From Pseudomonas sp. UFMG81 (GTDB lineage Bacteria; Pseudomonadota; Gammaproteobacteria; Pseudomonadales; Pseudomonadaceae): a stretch of DNA of 64,000 nucleotides. The stretch lies in contig NZ_JACAFQ010000021.1 of the NCBI RefSeq assembly GCF_015354575.1, positions 1-64,000 of the forward strand, in the 5' to 3' direction. Below the pieces are notes generated by a model. That model worked only from the letters and a program-made list of their open reading frames with translations. It was not told where the DNA came from and did no database searches. Each line of letters opens with the position of its first letter. The first letter of the stretch is position 1. A program made the position numbers and the translations under genes. Below, one piece after another: positions 51,752-60,300 of the stretch.

Positions 51752-51968
51752 ATTCGCGGCTAAAGCCGCTCCCACCCAAAGCCTTGCATGGCCCGTGTAG
51801 GAGCGGCCTTGTGTCGCGAAAGGGGTGCGCAGCGCCCCCAGGTTCTCGAGTACGCCCAGGATCGCCGGGGCCGCTCTGCGGCCCATTCCGACCGGTCCGG
51901 CGCCCCGGCAAGGCCGCTCCTACAGGTGATGTGCAAACTTCAGGGTGGGAGCGGCTTTAGCCGCGAAT
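51752..51968. repeat. Nested REP/BIME in the 379-bp gap between MFS and ybiT genes
   Basis: Outer arms ATTCGCGGCTAAAGCCGCTC (51752) and GAGCGGCTTTAGCCGCGAAT (ending 51968) enclose inner TGTAGGAGCGGCCTTGTGTC and GGCCGCTCCTACA. The inner right arm carries a variant (CCGGTCCGGCGCCCCGGCAA) seen again at 60425. The 27-nt linker of 6228 recurs at 51923-51949. No gene is seen in 51632-52010. Confidence 0.85.
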
Positions 51969-52010
51969 GGGCCGGTCAGTCACCTGCGGTGATCAGGCCG
52001 GCCCCGTCAT

Positions 52011-53597
52011 TCAGACCACCACGCCCTGGCTGCGCAGGTAGTCGTCGTAGGTGCCGCTGAAGTCCACCACGCCCTCGGGGGTCAACTCGATGATGCGGGT
52101 AGCCAGCGACGACACGAACTCACGGTCGTGGCTGACGAACAGCAGGGTGCCTGGGTAGTTTTCCAGGGCCAGGTTCAGCGCCTCGATCGATTCCATGTCC
52201 AGGTGGTTGGTCGGTTCGTCCATCACCAGCACGTTGGGCTTTTGCAGGATCAGCTTGCCGAACAGCATGCGGCCCTGTTCGCCACCGGAAATCACCTTCA
52301 CCGACTTGAGGATTTCGTCGTTGGAGAACAGCATGCGCCCGAGGGTGCCGCGGATCACCTGCTCGCCGCTGGTCCACTGGCCCATCCAGTCGAACAGGGT
52401 CACGTCGTCCTCGAAGTCGTGGGCATGGTCCTGGGCGTAGTAGCCCACTTCAGCGCTGTCGGTCCACTTCACTTCGCCCTTGTCCGGGGTCATTTCACCG
52501 ACCAGGGTGCGCAGCAGGGTGGTCTTGCCGATACCGTTGGGGCCGATGATCGCCACGCGCTCGCCGGCTTCGATGGTGAAGCTGAAGTCCTTGAACAGCA
52601 CCTTGTCGTCGAAGGCCTTGGCCATTTTCTCGACCATCACGGCCTGGCGGTGCAGCTTCTTGGTTTGTTCGAAGCGAATGAACGGGCTGACCCGGCTCGA
52701 AGGCTTGACCTCGGCCAGCTGGATCTTGTCGATCTGCTTGGCGCGCGAGGTGGCCTGCTTGGCTTTCGAGGCGTTGGCCGAGAAGCGGCTGACGAAGGTC
52801 TGCAGCTCGGCGATCTGGGCTTTCTTCTTGGCGTTGTCCGACAGCAACTGCTCGCGCGATTGGGTGGCGGCAGTCATGTATTCGTCGTAGTTGCCCGGGA
52901 ACAGGCGCAGCTCACCGTAGTCCAGGTCGGCCATGTGGGTGCAGACGCTGTTGAGGAAGTGACGGTCGTGGGAAATGATGATCATGGTGCTGTTGCGCGC
53001 CGTGAGAATCGTTTCCAGCCAGCGGATGGTGTTGATGTCAAGGTGGTTGGTCGGTTCGTCGAGCAGCAGCACGTCCGGGTCGGAGAACAGCGCCTGGGCC
53101 AGCAGCACACGCAGCTTCCAGCCTGGGGCGACTTCGCTCATCGGGCCGAAGTGCTGTTCCAGGGGGATGCCCAGGCCCAGCAGCAGTTCGCCGGCGCGGG
53201 ATTCGGCGGTGTAGCCGTCCATCTCGGCGAACTCGGTCTCAAGCTCGGCGACGGCCATGCCGTCTTCTTCGGTCATCTCTGGCAGCGAGTAGATGCGGTC
53301 GCGCTCAGCCTTGACCTTCCACAGCTGCTCATGGCCCATGATCACGGTGTCGATCACGGTGAATTCTTCGTAGGCGAACTGGTCCTGGCGCAGCTTGCCC
53401 AGGCGGGTGTTCGGCTCGAGCATCACCTGGCCGCCGGACGGCTCGAGGTCGCTGCCGAGGATCTTCATGAAGGTCGACTTGCCGCAGCCGTTGGCGCCGA
53501 TCAGGCCGTAGCGGTTGCCGTTGTTGAATTTGACCGAGACGTTCTCGAACAGCGGCTTGGAGCCGAACTGCATGGTGATGTTGGCGGTAGAAATCAA
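52011..53597 (-). CDS. ybiT: ABC-F ribosome-associated ATPase YbiT
   Basis: A 528-residue soluble protein with two ABC ATPase domains and no membrane part: Walker A GANGCGKST (near 37) and GPNGIGKTT (near 352), Walker B VLLLDEPTNHLD and VLVMDEPTNHLD. A linker (about 240-320) corresponds to the P-site tRNA-interaction motif. ABC-F proteins act on stalled or initiating ribosomes. The start is TTG 53597 with AGGA 7 nt upstream. An integrase remnant ends only 33 bp upstream, so the native promoter may have been altered. Confidence 0.93.
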   Translation of the reverse strand: MISTANITMQFGSKPLFENVSVKFNNGNRYGLIGANGCGKSTFMKILGSDLEPSGGQVMLEPNTRLGKLRQDQFAYEEFTVIDTVIMGHEQLWKVKAERDRIYSLPEMTEEDGMAVAELETEFAEMDGYTAESRAGELLLGLGIPLEQHFGPMSEVAPGWKLRVLLAQALFSDPDVLLLDEPTNHLDINTIRWLETILTARNSTMIIISHDRHFLNSVCTHMADLDYGELRLFPGNYDEYMTAATQSREQLLSDNAKKKAQIAELQTFVSRFSANASKAKQATSRAKQIDKIQLAEVKPSSRVSPFIRFEQTKKLHRQAVMVEKMAKAFDDKVLFKDFSFTIEAGERVAIIGPNGIGKTTLLRTLVGEMTPDKGEVKWTDSAEVGYYAQDHAHDFEDDVTLFDWMGQWTSGEQVIRGTLGRMLFSNDEILKSVKVISGGEQGRMLFGKLILQKPNVLVMDEPTNHLDMESIEALNLALENYPGTLLFVSHDREFVSSLATRIIELTPEGVVDFSGTYDDYLRSQGVVV

Positions 53598-53629
53598 GTG
53601 CGTGTCCTGCGGGGGTTCCAGAGGTGTAT

Positions 53630-53960
53630 TTAGGCCCTCTCGTCAGTTTTGGGCCAATCTTGGGCCAATTCGACTCGGGGCGGCAGCTTCTCCAGCTCCC
53701 TCCAGTCCGAGGAGGAGCTGATCCATTTCGCGTAGGTAGAGGGCAACATCTCGACGCTATGGCCGAGCTGGTTCGCGATGAACGCTTCGGTTCATCCCAG
53801 CCATCAGGCACAGGGTTGCGTAGGTGTGGCGGGTGTCGTACTGCCGGCGTTCACGGATGTCCAGCGCCTTGAGCGCTGATTTGAAGGGGCGGATTGTAAC
53901 ACTTGGTTCGTCGAACCACAGCTTTCGTTTGCTCGGCTGGAACACAAAGGGGATTGTGCG
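53630..53960 (-). pseudogene. Tyrosine integrase remnant, frameshifted and N-terminally truncated
   Basis: On the minus strand the frame FKSALKALDIRERRQYDTRHTYATLCLMAGMN (from about 53890) carries the integrase box with RHTYAT. At about 53775 the frame breaks; in the next frame EAFIANQLGHSVEMLPSTYAKW continues to a stop at 53630. This is the C-terminal catalytic half of a phage-type integrase (LGHSV and the Tyr in STYAKW are the canonical end). Only about 100 residues remain, upstream sequence is lost, and no attachment site could be recognised. A scar of a decayed prophage or island next to ybiT. Confidence 0.82.
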
Positions 53961-54045
53961 GAGGTCGGCTTGAAGCCATTCGCAGCAGATCGGCCAGCCG
54001 CCGCGCTACGCTGGTAGTACAAACGCCGCAGGTGAGCGCCATAAG

Positions 54046-54339
54046 ATGATCCTGGTCAGGGCTTTGATATTTTCCGCCGCGTGGGTCGCGTTTGCCTTTG
54101 GTTTTGTTGCTTGGCTGATGAAACGAGACGACACCGCGGGGTTCTGGTTGTTCGGGCTGTTTGCGTATCCGCTGATCCTGGCGGTTTTCCTGTTGTCCGA
54201 GTGGTGGCTTGCTGGCGGCACTTCGCGCGTACGCCATCCTTGGTGGACGCTCGCCGGTCAATGTCTTGCAGGGATGTGCCTCTATCCCGCCTGCACATGG
54301 ATAGTCAGTTGGGTTGGAGCCGCTTTCGGCTTCTTTTAG
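54046..54339 (+). CDS. Small membrane protein, unrecognised
   Basis: A 97-residue protein with three hydrophobic helices (residues 5-24, 33-52, 67-92) separated by short charged loops (MKRDDTAG, GGTSRVRHP). AGGTGAG lies about 10 nt before ATG 54046. I recognise no family. It lies just beyond the integrase remnant and may belong to the same acquired segment. A real gene is likely but not certain. Confidence 0.55.
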   Translation: MILVRALIFSAAWVAFAFGFVAWLMKRDDTAGFWLFGLFAYPLILAVFLLSEWWLAGGTSRVRHPWWTLAGQCLAGMCLYPACTWIVSWVGAAFGFF

Positions 54340-54463
54340 AGAGATGCATCGCCGAGCGGCTCCTCTGCGCGTTGCTGTGCCGGCCGCTTCGTCAGCGGAG
54401 CATCGTCCGGTAAACTGTGCCGGTTGGCTGGATTGGCCAGCCATGGACTCAAGATCTGGAACT

Positions 54464-54889
54464 ATGGACACAAGCGCACCTCAGGTACGGAACCCCTCAC
54501 GCCCGGCGCTGGTCACCTTTGCGGTGATCTACTGCCTGCTCCTCACACTCAAGATTGCCTACTGGCTTGTCAGCGAAGGCTGGGCACTGGCTCGGATGGG
54601 CGATATCGCGCTGATCATGCTGCTGCCACCGGCACTGACCTGCATGTTGTTGGTCACCGGCGGTTTGCTGCTATGGGGACGTAGCGCAAAATCCTCGTGG
54701 TGCCTGTTGGGCGCTTTGCTGCTGGGGCTGACGCTGATCCCGATCATGCTGCCGGAGATTTTCCGCGTGCCGGCCAGCCTGTACCCACAGGTTGCCTGGT
54801 ATGTGCTGCCTGCCACGCTGCAGGCGGCCCTGCTGGTAGCCATTTGGGTATACAGCCTGCGGTTGCGCCGATCGGCTTACTTCAAGTAG
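54464..54889 (+). CDS. Four-helix membrane protein, unrecognised
   Basis: A 141-residue protein with four hydrophobic helices (about 14-34, 43-65, 73-93, 108-130) and a basic C-terminus (SLRLRRSAYFK). No family recognised. ATG 54464 is my choice since the hydrophobic body begins soon after; upstream in-frame ATGs at 54443 and 54314 exist with no better ribosome site. A strong terminator follows, supporting a transcribed gene. Confidence 0.6.
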   Translation: MDTSAPQVRNPSRPALVTFAVIYCLLLTLKIAYWLVSEGWALARMGDIALIMLLPPALTCMLLVTGGLLLWGRSAKSSWCLLGALLLGLTLIPIMLPEIFRVPASLYPQVAWYVLPATLQAALLVAIWVYSLRLRRSAYFK

Positions 54890-54902
54890 TCAGCCAGCAA
54901 CG

Positions 54903-54930
54903 AAAAGCCCAGCCCCGTGCTGGGCTTTTT
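54903..54930 (+). terminator. Rho-independent terminator
   Basis: AAAAGCCCAGC (54903-54913) pairs with GCTGGGCTTTT (54919-54929) with loop CCCGT, followed by TGCATTTTG. It lies 14 bp after the stop of the membrane protein gene at 54464. Confidence 0.9.
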
Positions 54931-55092
54931 GCATTTTGATGCAAATACGCGTCGGGCCTGGCCAACATAGCGAACCGGCATAACAGGAGGGCGGCGCGAA
55001 GGCTAACCTTTTCAATCGTGAGCTGACTACTAAAAAGGGTGGTAGCGGTCCGTCACTTGCCTGGCTCTGCCAATGGGGTGATCGGAGGTTGT

Positions 55093-55473
55093 ATGAGGCG
55101 CTCGATTGAACCGTCCCGGCCGTTCGTACGCGGCTTGCTGATGGCCCTTGCCACGGGTGCAGTGCTGGTGGGCTGCGCGCATGATCCTGACATCCGCGCA
55201 GGGCATGACAATACCTTTGGTGCCACCGCCAAAGCGCCGCCGGAGTACCTGGGTTGCGTGAAGGGCGAATTGCCTGCCTCGGCCAAGGTATTCATGGTGG
55301 AGAACCAGGGCAGCCACGAGCTGTACGTGCAGAGCACCGACCCGAACAAGGCCGATGGGCTGGTCAAGGTCACGGGCTCCGGTGGTCAGCATCAGTATTC
55401 TGCCTATCAGCGCGATGCCTGGTATGACCATGGCCGGTTGCTCGATGCAGCATTGATGTGCGCCAGGACCTGA
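55093..55473 (+). CDS. Hypothetical lipoprotein
   Basis: A 126-residue protein with a lipoprotein signal (basic N-terminus, GLLMALATGAVLVGC, lipid Cys at residue 28; next residues AHDP, so not an Asp+2 inner-membrane retention signal). The mature part, with ENQGSHELYVQSTDPNK and a C-terminal LMCART, has no family I recognise. GGAGG precedes ATG 55093 by 4 nt. Probably outer-membrane anchored. Confidence 0.7.
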   Translation: MRRSIEPSRPFVRGLLMALATGAVLVGCAHDPDIRAGHDNTFGATAKAPPEYLGCVKGELPASAKVFMVENQGSHELYVQSTDPNKADGLVKVTGSGGQHQYSAYQRDAWYDHGRLLDAALMCART

Positions 55474-55585
55474 GTGCCACCCTCGCGCCTAGTCAAATTG
55501 GCTGGGCGCGAGAGGCTGAAATGGGCTAAACCCCGCCGTCACTTTGCCGATAGAGGGGTTCAACCTTTTTCAGTGGAATGGATCC

Positions 55586-56005
55586 ATGGACACCCTCGAC
55601 GCGCCGCCCGCCTACCAGAAACCCAACAACCTTGCTGGCCTGGGCCGCCGCTGGGGTGGGCAAATGATCGATGTACTGGTCACCTACGCCCTGTTCTTCG
55701 TCAGTGTCAGGCTGGTGGACTTCCTGCACATCCCCGGGGACGCTGGCGCCTTGCTTGCGGTGGGCGTGCCATTGGCCTATTACCTGTTCTCCGATGCCCT
55801 GCCCAACGGCCAGAGCGTTGGCAAGAAGCTGCTGGGGATGTGTGTGATCGATGAGCGCAGCTACCTGAACTGCAACATCGCGCAATCGTTCGTGCGCAAC
55901 ATCACCACGCCGTTCCTGAGCATCTTCGACTGGATCTTCATCTTCTTCGGCTCGCGCAAGCGCCTGGGCGACATGCTGGCCAACACCATCGTTATCCGTA
56001 CCTGA
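55586..56005 (+). CDS. RDD family membrane protein
   Basis: A 139-residue protein with three hydrophobic helices. The RDD domain hallmarks are LGRRWGGQMIDVLVTYALFF near the N-terminus (Arg and Asp in helix 1), GQSVGKKLLGMCVID and FGSRKRLGDMLANTIVI. The role of the family is poorly known; some act as Na+/H+ antiporters. It follows the lipoprotein gene by 112 bp; co-transcription is uncertain. Confidence 0.83.
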   Translation: MDTLDAPPAYQKPNNLAGLGRRWGGQMIDVLVTYALFFVSVRLVDFLHIPGDAGALLAVGVPLAYYLFSDALPNGQSVGKKLLGMCVIDERSYLNCNIAQSFVRNITTPFLSIFDWIFIFFGSRKRLGDMLANTIVIRT

Positions 56006-56020
56006 TACGCAACGGCAAGC

Positions 56021-57256
56021 TCAACCAACCCGCTGTGCCATCAGCTGCCGGTAACGCCGCGTGCGGCGCAGGGTGCTCCACTGCTCCAGCAGCAGGGCCC
56101 GCAGCGGTGAGGCTTGTGGGTTGGGCTGGGCACCGCCGGCGAGCCTGCGCATCTGCAACTTGACCAGCGCCATGTAGGCCAGCGCGGCAAACGCCTTGCG
56201 CTTCCAGCGGATCGGCGGCAGCTCGGCACTGGCACCGACCTCGCCCACGCGCCAGCGCCGGGGCAGGGCGGGGTCGACGGCCAGCGCGGTGGCGATACCG
56301 GCCATGGCCACGCCATTGGCGAGCACCTTCTCGACGATGGGCAGGCGGCGGATGCCGCCCGTCACCATCACCGGCATTCGCGCGATGGCGGCGATCTCGC
56401 TGGCGAACTCGAGGAAGTAGGCCTCCCGGGCCAGGGTGCGGCCATCCCGGGCGTCGCCCTGCATGGCGGGGGCCTCGTAGCTGCCGCCCGACAGCTCGAC
56501 CAGGTCCACGGCCAGTTCATTGAGCCACAGCACCACCTGGCGGGCGTCGGCGGGCTCGAAGCCGCCGCGTTGGAAGTCTGCCGAGTTGAGTTTCACCGCC
56601 ACGCAGAAGCCAGGCGAGACTGCCCCGCGCACGGCCTTGGCCACTTCCAGCAATAGCCGCGCACGGTTTTCCAGGCTGCCGCCCCAGCGGTCCTGGCGCT
56701 GGTTGGTCAATGGCGAGAGGAACTGGCTGAGCAGGTAGCCGTGCGCTGCGTGGATCTGTACACCGCTGAAACCGGCCTGTTCGGCCAGCGCAGCGGTGCG
56801 GGCGAAGCGCTGGATCAATTCTTCGATGCCGGCTTCGTCCAGCGCCCGGGGCGGGGCGAACAGCTTCGATAACCCGCCCATCTCCAGGGCGACGGCCGAG
56901 GGCGCGACCGTGGGCTGGCCGAGGTTGGCCTGCATCTGCCGCCCTGGGTGATTGATCTGCATCCAAAACTGCGCGCCATGAGAACGGCCAATGCGTGCCC
57001 ACTGTGTAAAGCGTTGCAGCGATTGGCCGTCATCGAGTACCACACCACCCGGGCCGGTCATCGCCCGTGGGTCGATCATCACGTTGCCGGTCAGCAGCAA
57101 ACCCGCGCCACCCTCGGCCCAGGCCTGGTACAGGCGCAGCAGCTCGTCCGACGGGGTCTGGTCGGGATTGGCCAGGTTCTCTTCCATGGCCGCCTTGGCG
57201 ATGCGGTTGGGGATCAGGCTGCCGTTGGGCAGGTTCAGGGGCTGGAATGGGGTCAT
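56021..57256 (-). CDS. Old Yellow Enzyme family NADH:flavin oxidoreductase
   Basis: A 411-residue FMN TIM-barrel oxidoreductase. Segments include LPNGSLIPNRIAKAAM, MQINHPGRQ (substrate His/Asn region), FSGVQIHAAHGYLLSQFLSPLTNQRQDRWGGSLENRARLLLEV and VMVTGGIR. The family reduces activated alkenes or acts on xenobiotics; the physiological substrate is unknown. ATG 57256 follows GGAGAG. It is convergent with the RDD gene and divergent from ogt. Confidence 0.9.
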   Translation of the reverse strand: MTPFQPLNLPNGSLIPNRIAKAAMEENLANPDQTPSDELLRLYQAWAEGGAGLLLTGNVMIDPRAMTGPGGVVLDDGQSLQRFTQWARIGRSHGAQFWMQINHPGRQMQANLGQPTVAPSAVALEMGGLSKLFAPPRALDEAGIEELIQRFARTAALAEQAGFSGVQIHAAHGYLLSQFLSPLTNQRQDRWGGSLENRARLLLEVAKAVRGAVSPGFCVAVKLNSADFQRGGFEPADARQVVLWLNELAVDLVELSGGSYEAPAMQGDARDGRTLAREAYFLEFASEIAAIARMPVMVTGGIRRLPIVEKVLANGVAMAGIATALAVDPALPRRWRVGEVGASAELPPIRWKRKAFAALAYMALVKLQMRRLAGGAQPNPQASPLRALLLEQWSTLRRTRRYRQLMAQRVG

Positions 57257-57406
57257 GCGGCTCTCCGGGTTACGGCGCGGGGGTGATGGAGAGCAGGCTA
57301 AGCTTGAAGCCAACTTCAAGGTCAATAGGTGATGCGCAAGAAAGCGGATGCGCGGTGCGGGTGCGATGGGTACAGTGCTCGGGTCGATGACTTGTCGGAG
57401 CCTGTC

Positions 57407-57907
57407 ATGTCCTGCGCCTTTACCCTGATGCAATCCCCCGTCGGTACGCTGACCCTGGTGGCCCGGGGCGACTGCCTGGCGGCCGTGCTGTGGGAGCAGG
57501 AGCGGGAAAACCGCGTGCGCCTGGGCGAGCTGCACCGCGATGACCGGCACCCGGTGCTGCAGGAGACCGCACGCCAGCTGGGTGAGTATTTCAACGGCCA
57601 GCGTCGTCGGTTCGAGCTTGCCCTGGACTTTGCCGGCACCGACTTTCAGCGCCAGGTGTGGGCGGCGCTGTTGAGCATCCCCTTCGGCGAGACCCGCAGC
57701 TACAGCGATATCGCCCGGCAGATCGGCAACCCTGACGCAGTGCGGGCGGTGGGGGCGGCCAATGGGCGCAACCCGATCTCGATCATCGCACCGTGCCACC
57801 GGGTGATCGGCGCCTCGGGCAGCCTGACCGGTTTCGCCGGCGGGCTGGCGGCCAAGCAGTACCTGTTGGCGCTGGAAGGGCGCCAGAGCCTGGCGCTGGC
57901 ATTCTGA
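57407..57907 (+). CDS. ogt: Methylated-DNA-protein cysteine methyltransferase
   Basis: A 166-residue O6-alkylguanine repair protein. The acceptor Cys130 lies in IIAPCHRVIG, preceded by the DNA-binding helix segment FGETRSYSDIARQIGNPDAVRAVGAANGRNP. It lacks the Ada regulatory domain. GGAG lies 8 nt before ATG 57407. Suicide enzyme acting on alkylated DNA in the cytoplasm; no Ada or AlkA partner in view. Confidence 0.95.
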   Translation: MSCAFTLMQSPVGTLTLVARGDCLAAVLWEQERENRVRLGELHRDDRHPVLQETARQLGEYFNGQRRRFELALDFAGTDFQRQVWAALLSIPFGETRSYSDIARQIGNPDAVRAVGAANGRNPISIIAPCHRVIGASGSLTGFAGGLAAKQYLLALEGRQSLALAF

Positions 57908-58150
57908 TCAGCCCAGCCAGGCGCATAGCACTGCCAACAACAAGGTCAGCAGGCTGCCGATGAACAGGCTGTAGTGACGATGCGCGCGCCGCGCATGTTG
58001 CTCGACTTCACGCAGATAGTGGCCAGGCGAGGGGACATCCGGTCGATGGCGCAGGCCCTCGACAAGATCGGCCAGACGACCGCGGATCAGCAGGCCTATG
58101 AGGTAGTAGCTGGACGCATAGCTGGCCAGCGTCAGTAAAAGATACTTCAT
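57908..58150 (-). CDS. Small two-helix membrane protein, unrecognised
   Basis: An 80-residue protein with hydrophobic ends (LLLTLASYASSYYLIGLLI, residues 4-22; LFIGSLLTLLLAVLCAWLG, 62-80) around a charged middle rich in Arg/His (EQHARRAHRHYS). No family recognised. It abuts the ogt stop on the opposite strand (0 bp gap). Confidence 0.55.
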   Translation of the reverse strand: MKYLLLTLASYASSYYLIGLLIRGRLADLVEGLRHRPDVPSPGHYLREVEQHARRAHRHYSLFIGSLLTLLLAVLCAWLG

Positions 58151-58276
58151 GCCGCCCGGGCTCCGGGCTTGCTGCAGATTGTCACGAAGGCTCCATCCCT
58201 GGCGCAGATTTGAACGCGCAGGATACCCCCAGTCACGGCGCCCGCGCCAGCGATCGGTCCGGCCGTACGCAGCCGT

Positions 58277-58789
58277 TCAGCTGTGCGATGGCGGGGCGAA
58301 GCGCTGGCGGAACCAGTCGGTGAGCATGGCTTTCTCGGCGTACAACCGGTCGCTGCTGGCCTGGCGGCCCGGGCGGCTCAAGTACATCTTGTCGCTGACA
58401 TGCTCCTTGGCCTGCCGTGGTGGCTGGCCGGGTTGGTTGAGCGTATAGCTGAGGTCGATGCTCGGCCAGGTGATGTCACGCAGGTAGCGCACATCGTAGG
58501 CACGGCTGTGCCAGGGCTCGAAACGCCCGGCCAGGTCAATGTCGCGGATGTCGATGACCAGTTGCTGGCCGGGTTGCAGGTAGCGCTGGCCGAGCTTGTG
58601 CAAGTGGTCGGTGAGCGCTTTCATCACCTCGGCATCGGCGCCGCGCTCATAGCCGGTGCTGGCCAGGCTGGCATCGCGGAATTGCTCGGGGTGGTCGAAA
58701 TGCACCTCGACCTGTGCGGCCGGGGAGCCCTGTGCCATGCTGTCAAAAGCCAGCACCATCAGTACGGCACAGGCTAGGGTGGTACGCAT
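58277..58789 (-). CDS. DUF3016 secreted protein
   Basis: A 170-residue protein with signal peptide MRTTLACAVLMVLAFDSMA. The body contains VEVHFDHPEQFRDAS, QLVIDIRDIDLAGRFEP, VRYLRDITWPSIDLSYTL and EKAMLTDWFRQRF, the pattern of DUF3016 proteins. Function unknown. GAGG lies 7 nt before ATG 58789. It is divergent from the phosphatase gene. Confidence 0.82.
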   Translation of the reverse strand: MRTTLACAVLMVLAFDSMAQGSPAAQVEVHFDHPEQFRDASLASTGYERGADAEVMKALTDHLHKLGQRYLQPGQQLVIDIRDIDLAGRFEPWHSRAYDVRYLRDITWPSIDLSYTLNQPGQPPRQAKEHVSDKMYLSRPGRQASSDRLYAEKAMLTDWFRQRFAPPSHS

Positions 58790-58864
58790 GATGCACCTCG
58801 GGGTGCGGGTGGGTTGCCTGCCTATTTTACGCCGGTGCCGGCGTTGTAGCAGAGGGATGACGCA

Positions 58865-59659
58865 ATGAGCCGTTTTCGGCGGATAGCCGCCAACCCCCAC
58901 GGGCGCGACCTGGCCGTGGGTGATATCCATGGGCATTTCCAGCGCTTGCAACAGGTGCTCGATGAGGTGGGCTTCAACCCCGCTCACGACCGCCTGTTCA
59001 GTGTCGGTGACCTGGTTGACCGTGGGCCCTGCAGCCAGCAGGCCCTGGAGTGGCTTGAGCAGCCCTGGTTCCATGCGGTGCAGGGCAATCACGAGGCATT
59101 GGCCATCAGCCACCGCTACGGGGGGCGGGTAGACCTGGACATGTACCGTTCGGCCGGCGGAGGCTGGTTCATCGATCTGCCCGAGGCGCAGCAGCAACCC
59201 TTTGTCGAGGCGTTTTTGCAAATGCCCATCGCCCTGGAGGTGCAGACTGCCGCCGGCCTGGTGGGTTTGCTGCATGCCGACAGCCCTTATCACGATTGGG
59301 CACTGCTGCGCGCAAGCCTGCTGGAAGATGACGACCCAGACGTACGCGAAGTGTGCCAGTGGTCGCGCCGGCGTTTGAGGGAGGGCGACAGCTCCTCGGT
59401 TGCAGGCCTGCGTGCGCTGCTGGTCGGGCATACGCCGCTGCTGGAGGTCAAGGTGCTGGGTAATGTCTGGCACCTCGATACTGGCGGTTGGAGCAGAGGC
59501 CGCTTCAGCCTGCTGGACCTTGCTACGCTGGCGTTGGTCAACCCCGCGCCAGATGCAGCAACACCGCACTTGCCAGCAGCATCAGCATCACCCCCGATGC
59601 CCGCTCCAGCCAGGGCAGCGCCTGGGCGAAGCGGCGCAGTACCCGACGATTGCCAATAG
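58865..59659 (+). CDS. Metallophosphoesterase, PrpA/PP-family serine/threonine phosphatase
   Basis: A 264-residue enzyme with all phosphoesterase motifs: GDIHGH (19-24), GDLVDRGP (48-55), GNHE (74-77), LHADSPYHDW and VGHTP. It resembles the small lambda-phosphatase / PrpA group of about 220 residues. The last 40 residues are a Pro/Ala-rich tail (PDAATPHLPAASASPPMPAP) produced where the frame runs 122 bp into the convergent LysE gene. The tail is probably unstructured. Confidence 0.88.
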   Translation: MSRFRRIAANPHGRDLAVGDIHGHFQRLQQVLDEVGFNPAHDRLFSVGDLVDRGPCSQQALEWLEQPWFHAVQGNHEALAISHRYGGRVDLDMYRSAGGGWFIDLPEAQQQPFVEAFLQMPIALEVQTAAGLVGLLHADSPYHDWALLRASLLEDDDPDVREVCQWSRRRLREGDSSSVAGLRALLVGHTPLLEVKVLGNVWHLDTGGWSRGRFSLLDLATLALVNPAPDAATPHLPAASASPPMPAPARAAPGRSGAVPDDCQ

Positions 59660-60158
59660 CCAGCGCGACCAGCAGGTCCCAGCCCAGCACGGCGGCGAAC
59701 ATCCAGGCGCCGTAGAGCATCTTCGACAGGGTGCTGCCACCGGCGAGCATGCTGGCCAGGCTGGCGTAGAACAGCGCGTTCTTCGGGTTGAGGATGCCCG
59801 AGATGAAGCCCATGCCAAGGTTGAGGCGCCAGCTGGCCACGGTTTTCCCGCCGTTCACCCTTCCGGGCGTCAGGCTATTGCGCCCTGCATGGCGCAGGAA
59901 CAACACGCCGATGTAGATCAGGTAGGCGCAGCCCGCCAGTTGCAGGGCCATGAACAGCCCGCTGCCGGCCTGCAATGCCGAGACCCCGGTGAATGCGGCC
60001 AGGATGAACACACCATTGGCCAGGGCGATGCCCAGGCAGGCACCGCTGGCCACGCGCCAGCCGGCGCTGGCCGAGGTGCGGGCGATCAGGACGAAGTCGG
60101 GCCCGGGGGAGAGCAGGGCGAGAAAGTGGGCGGCGGCGACCAGCAGGAACTGTTCCAT
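59538..60158 (-). CDS. LysE/RhtB family amino-acid exporter
   Basis: A 206-residue inner-membrane exporter with about six helices. The family signature is FLALLSPGPDFVLIARTSASAGWRVASGACLGIALANGVFI near the N-terminus, plus GFISGILNPKNALFY. Substrate likely homoserine, threonine or a related amino acid. ATG 60158 starts the family-type MEQFLLVAAAHF. A 356-bp REP-filled gap separates it from the AraC gene, so co-regulation is uncertain. Confidence 0.9.
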   Translation of the reverse strand: MEQFLLVAAAHFLALLSPGPDFVLIARTSASAGWRVASGACLGIALANGVFILAAFTGVSALQAGSGLFMALQLAGCAYLIYIGVLFLRHAGRNSLTPGRVNGGKTVASWRLNLGMGFISGILNPKNALFYASLASMLAGGSTLSKMLYGAWMFAAVLGWDLLVALAIGNRRVLRRFAQALPWLERASGVMLMLLASAVLLHLARG

Positions 60159-60300
60159 GGTTTGGGCTTTCTGGTGGAGGAAAGCCGCAGTCTGGCGATG
60201 GCGGGCGCGGGGGTATTGAACAATATTGCAGCGGGCGCAATGGGTGTGGGAGCAACTGTCTTGTGTTCCCTGCACTGGCCTCATCGCCGGCAAGCCGGCT

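Noticed and set aside
53851..54471. 206-residue minus-strand frame over the integrase scar
   Set aside because: No family resemblance; overlaps the better-supported small membrane gene and the integrase remnant in another frame.
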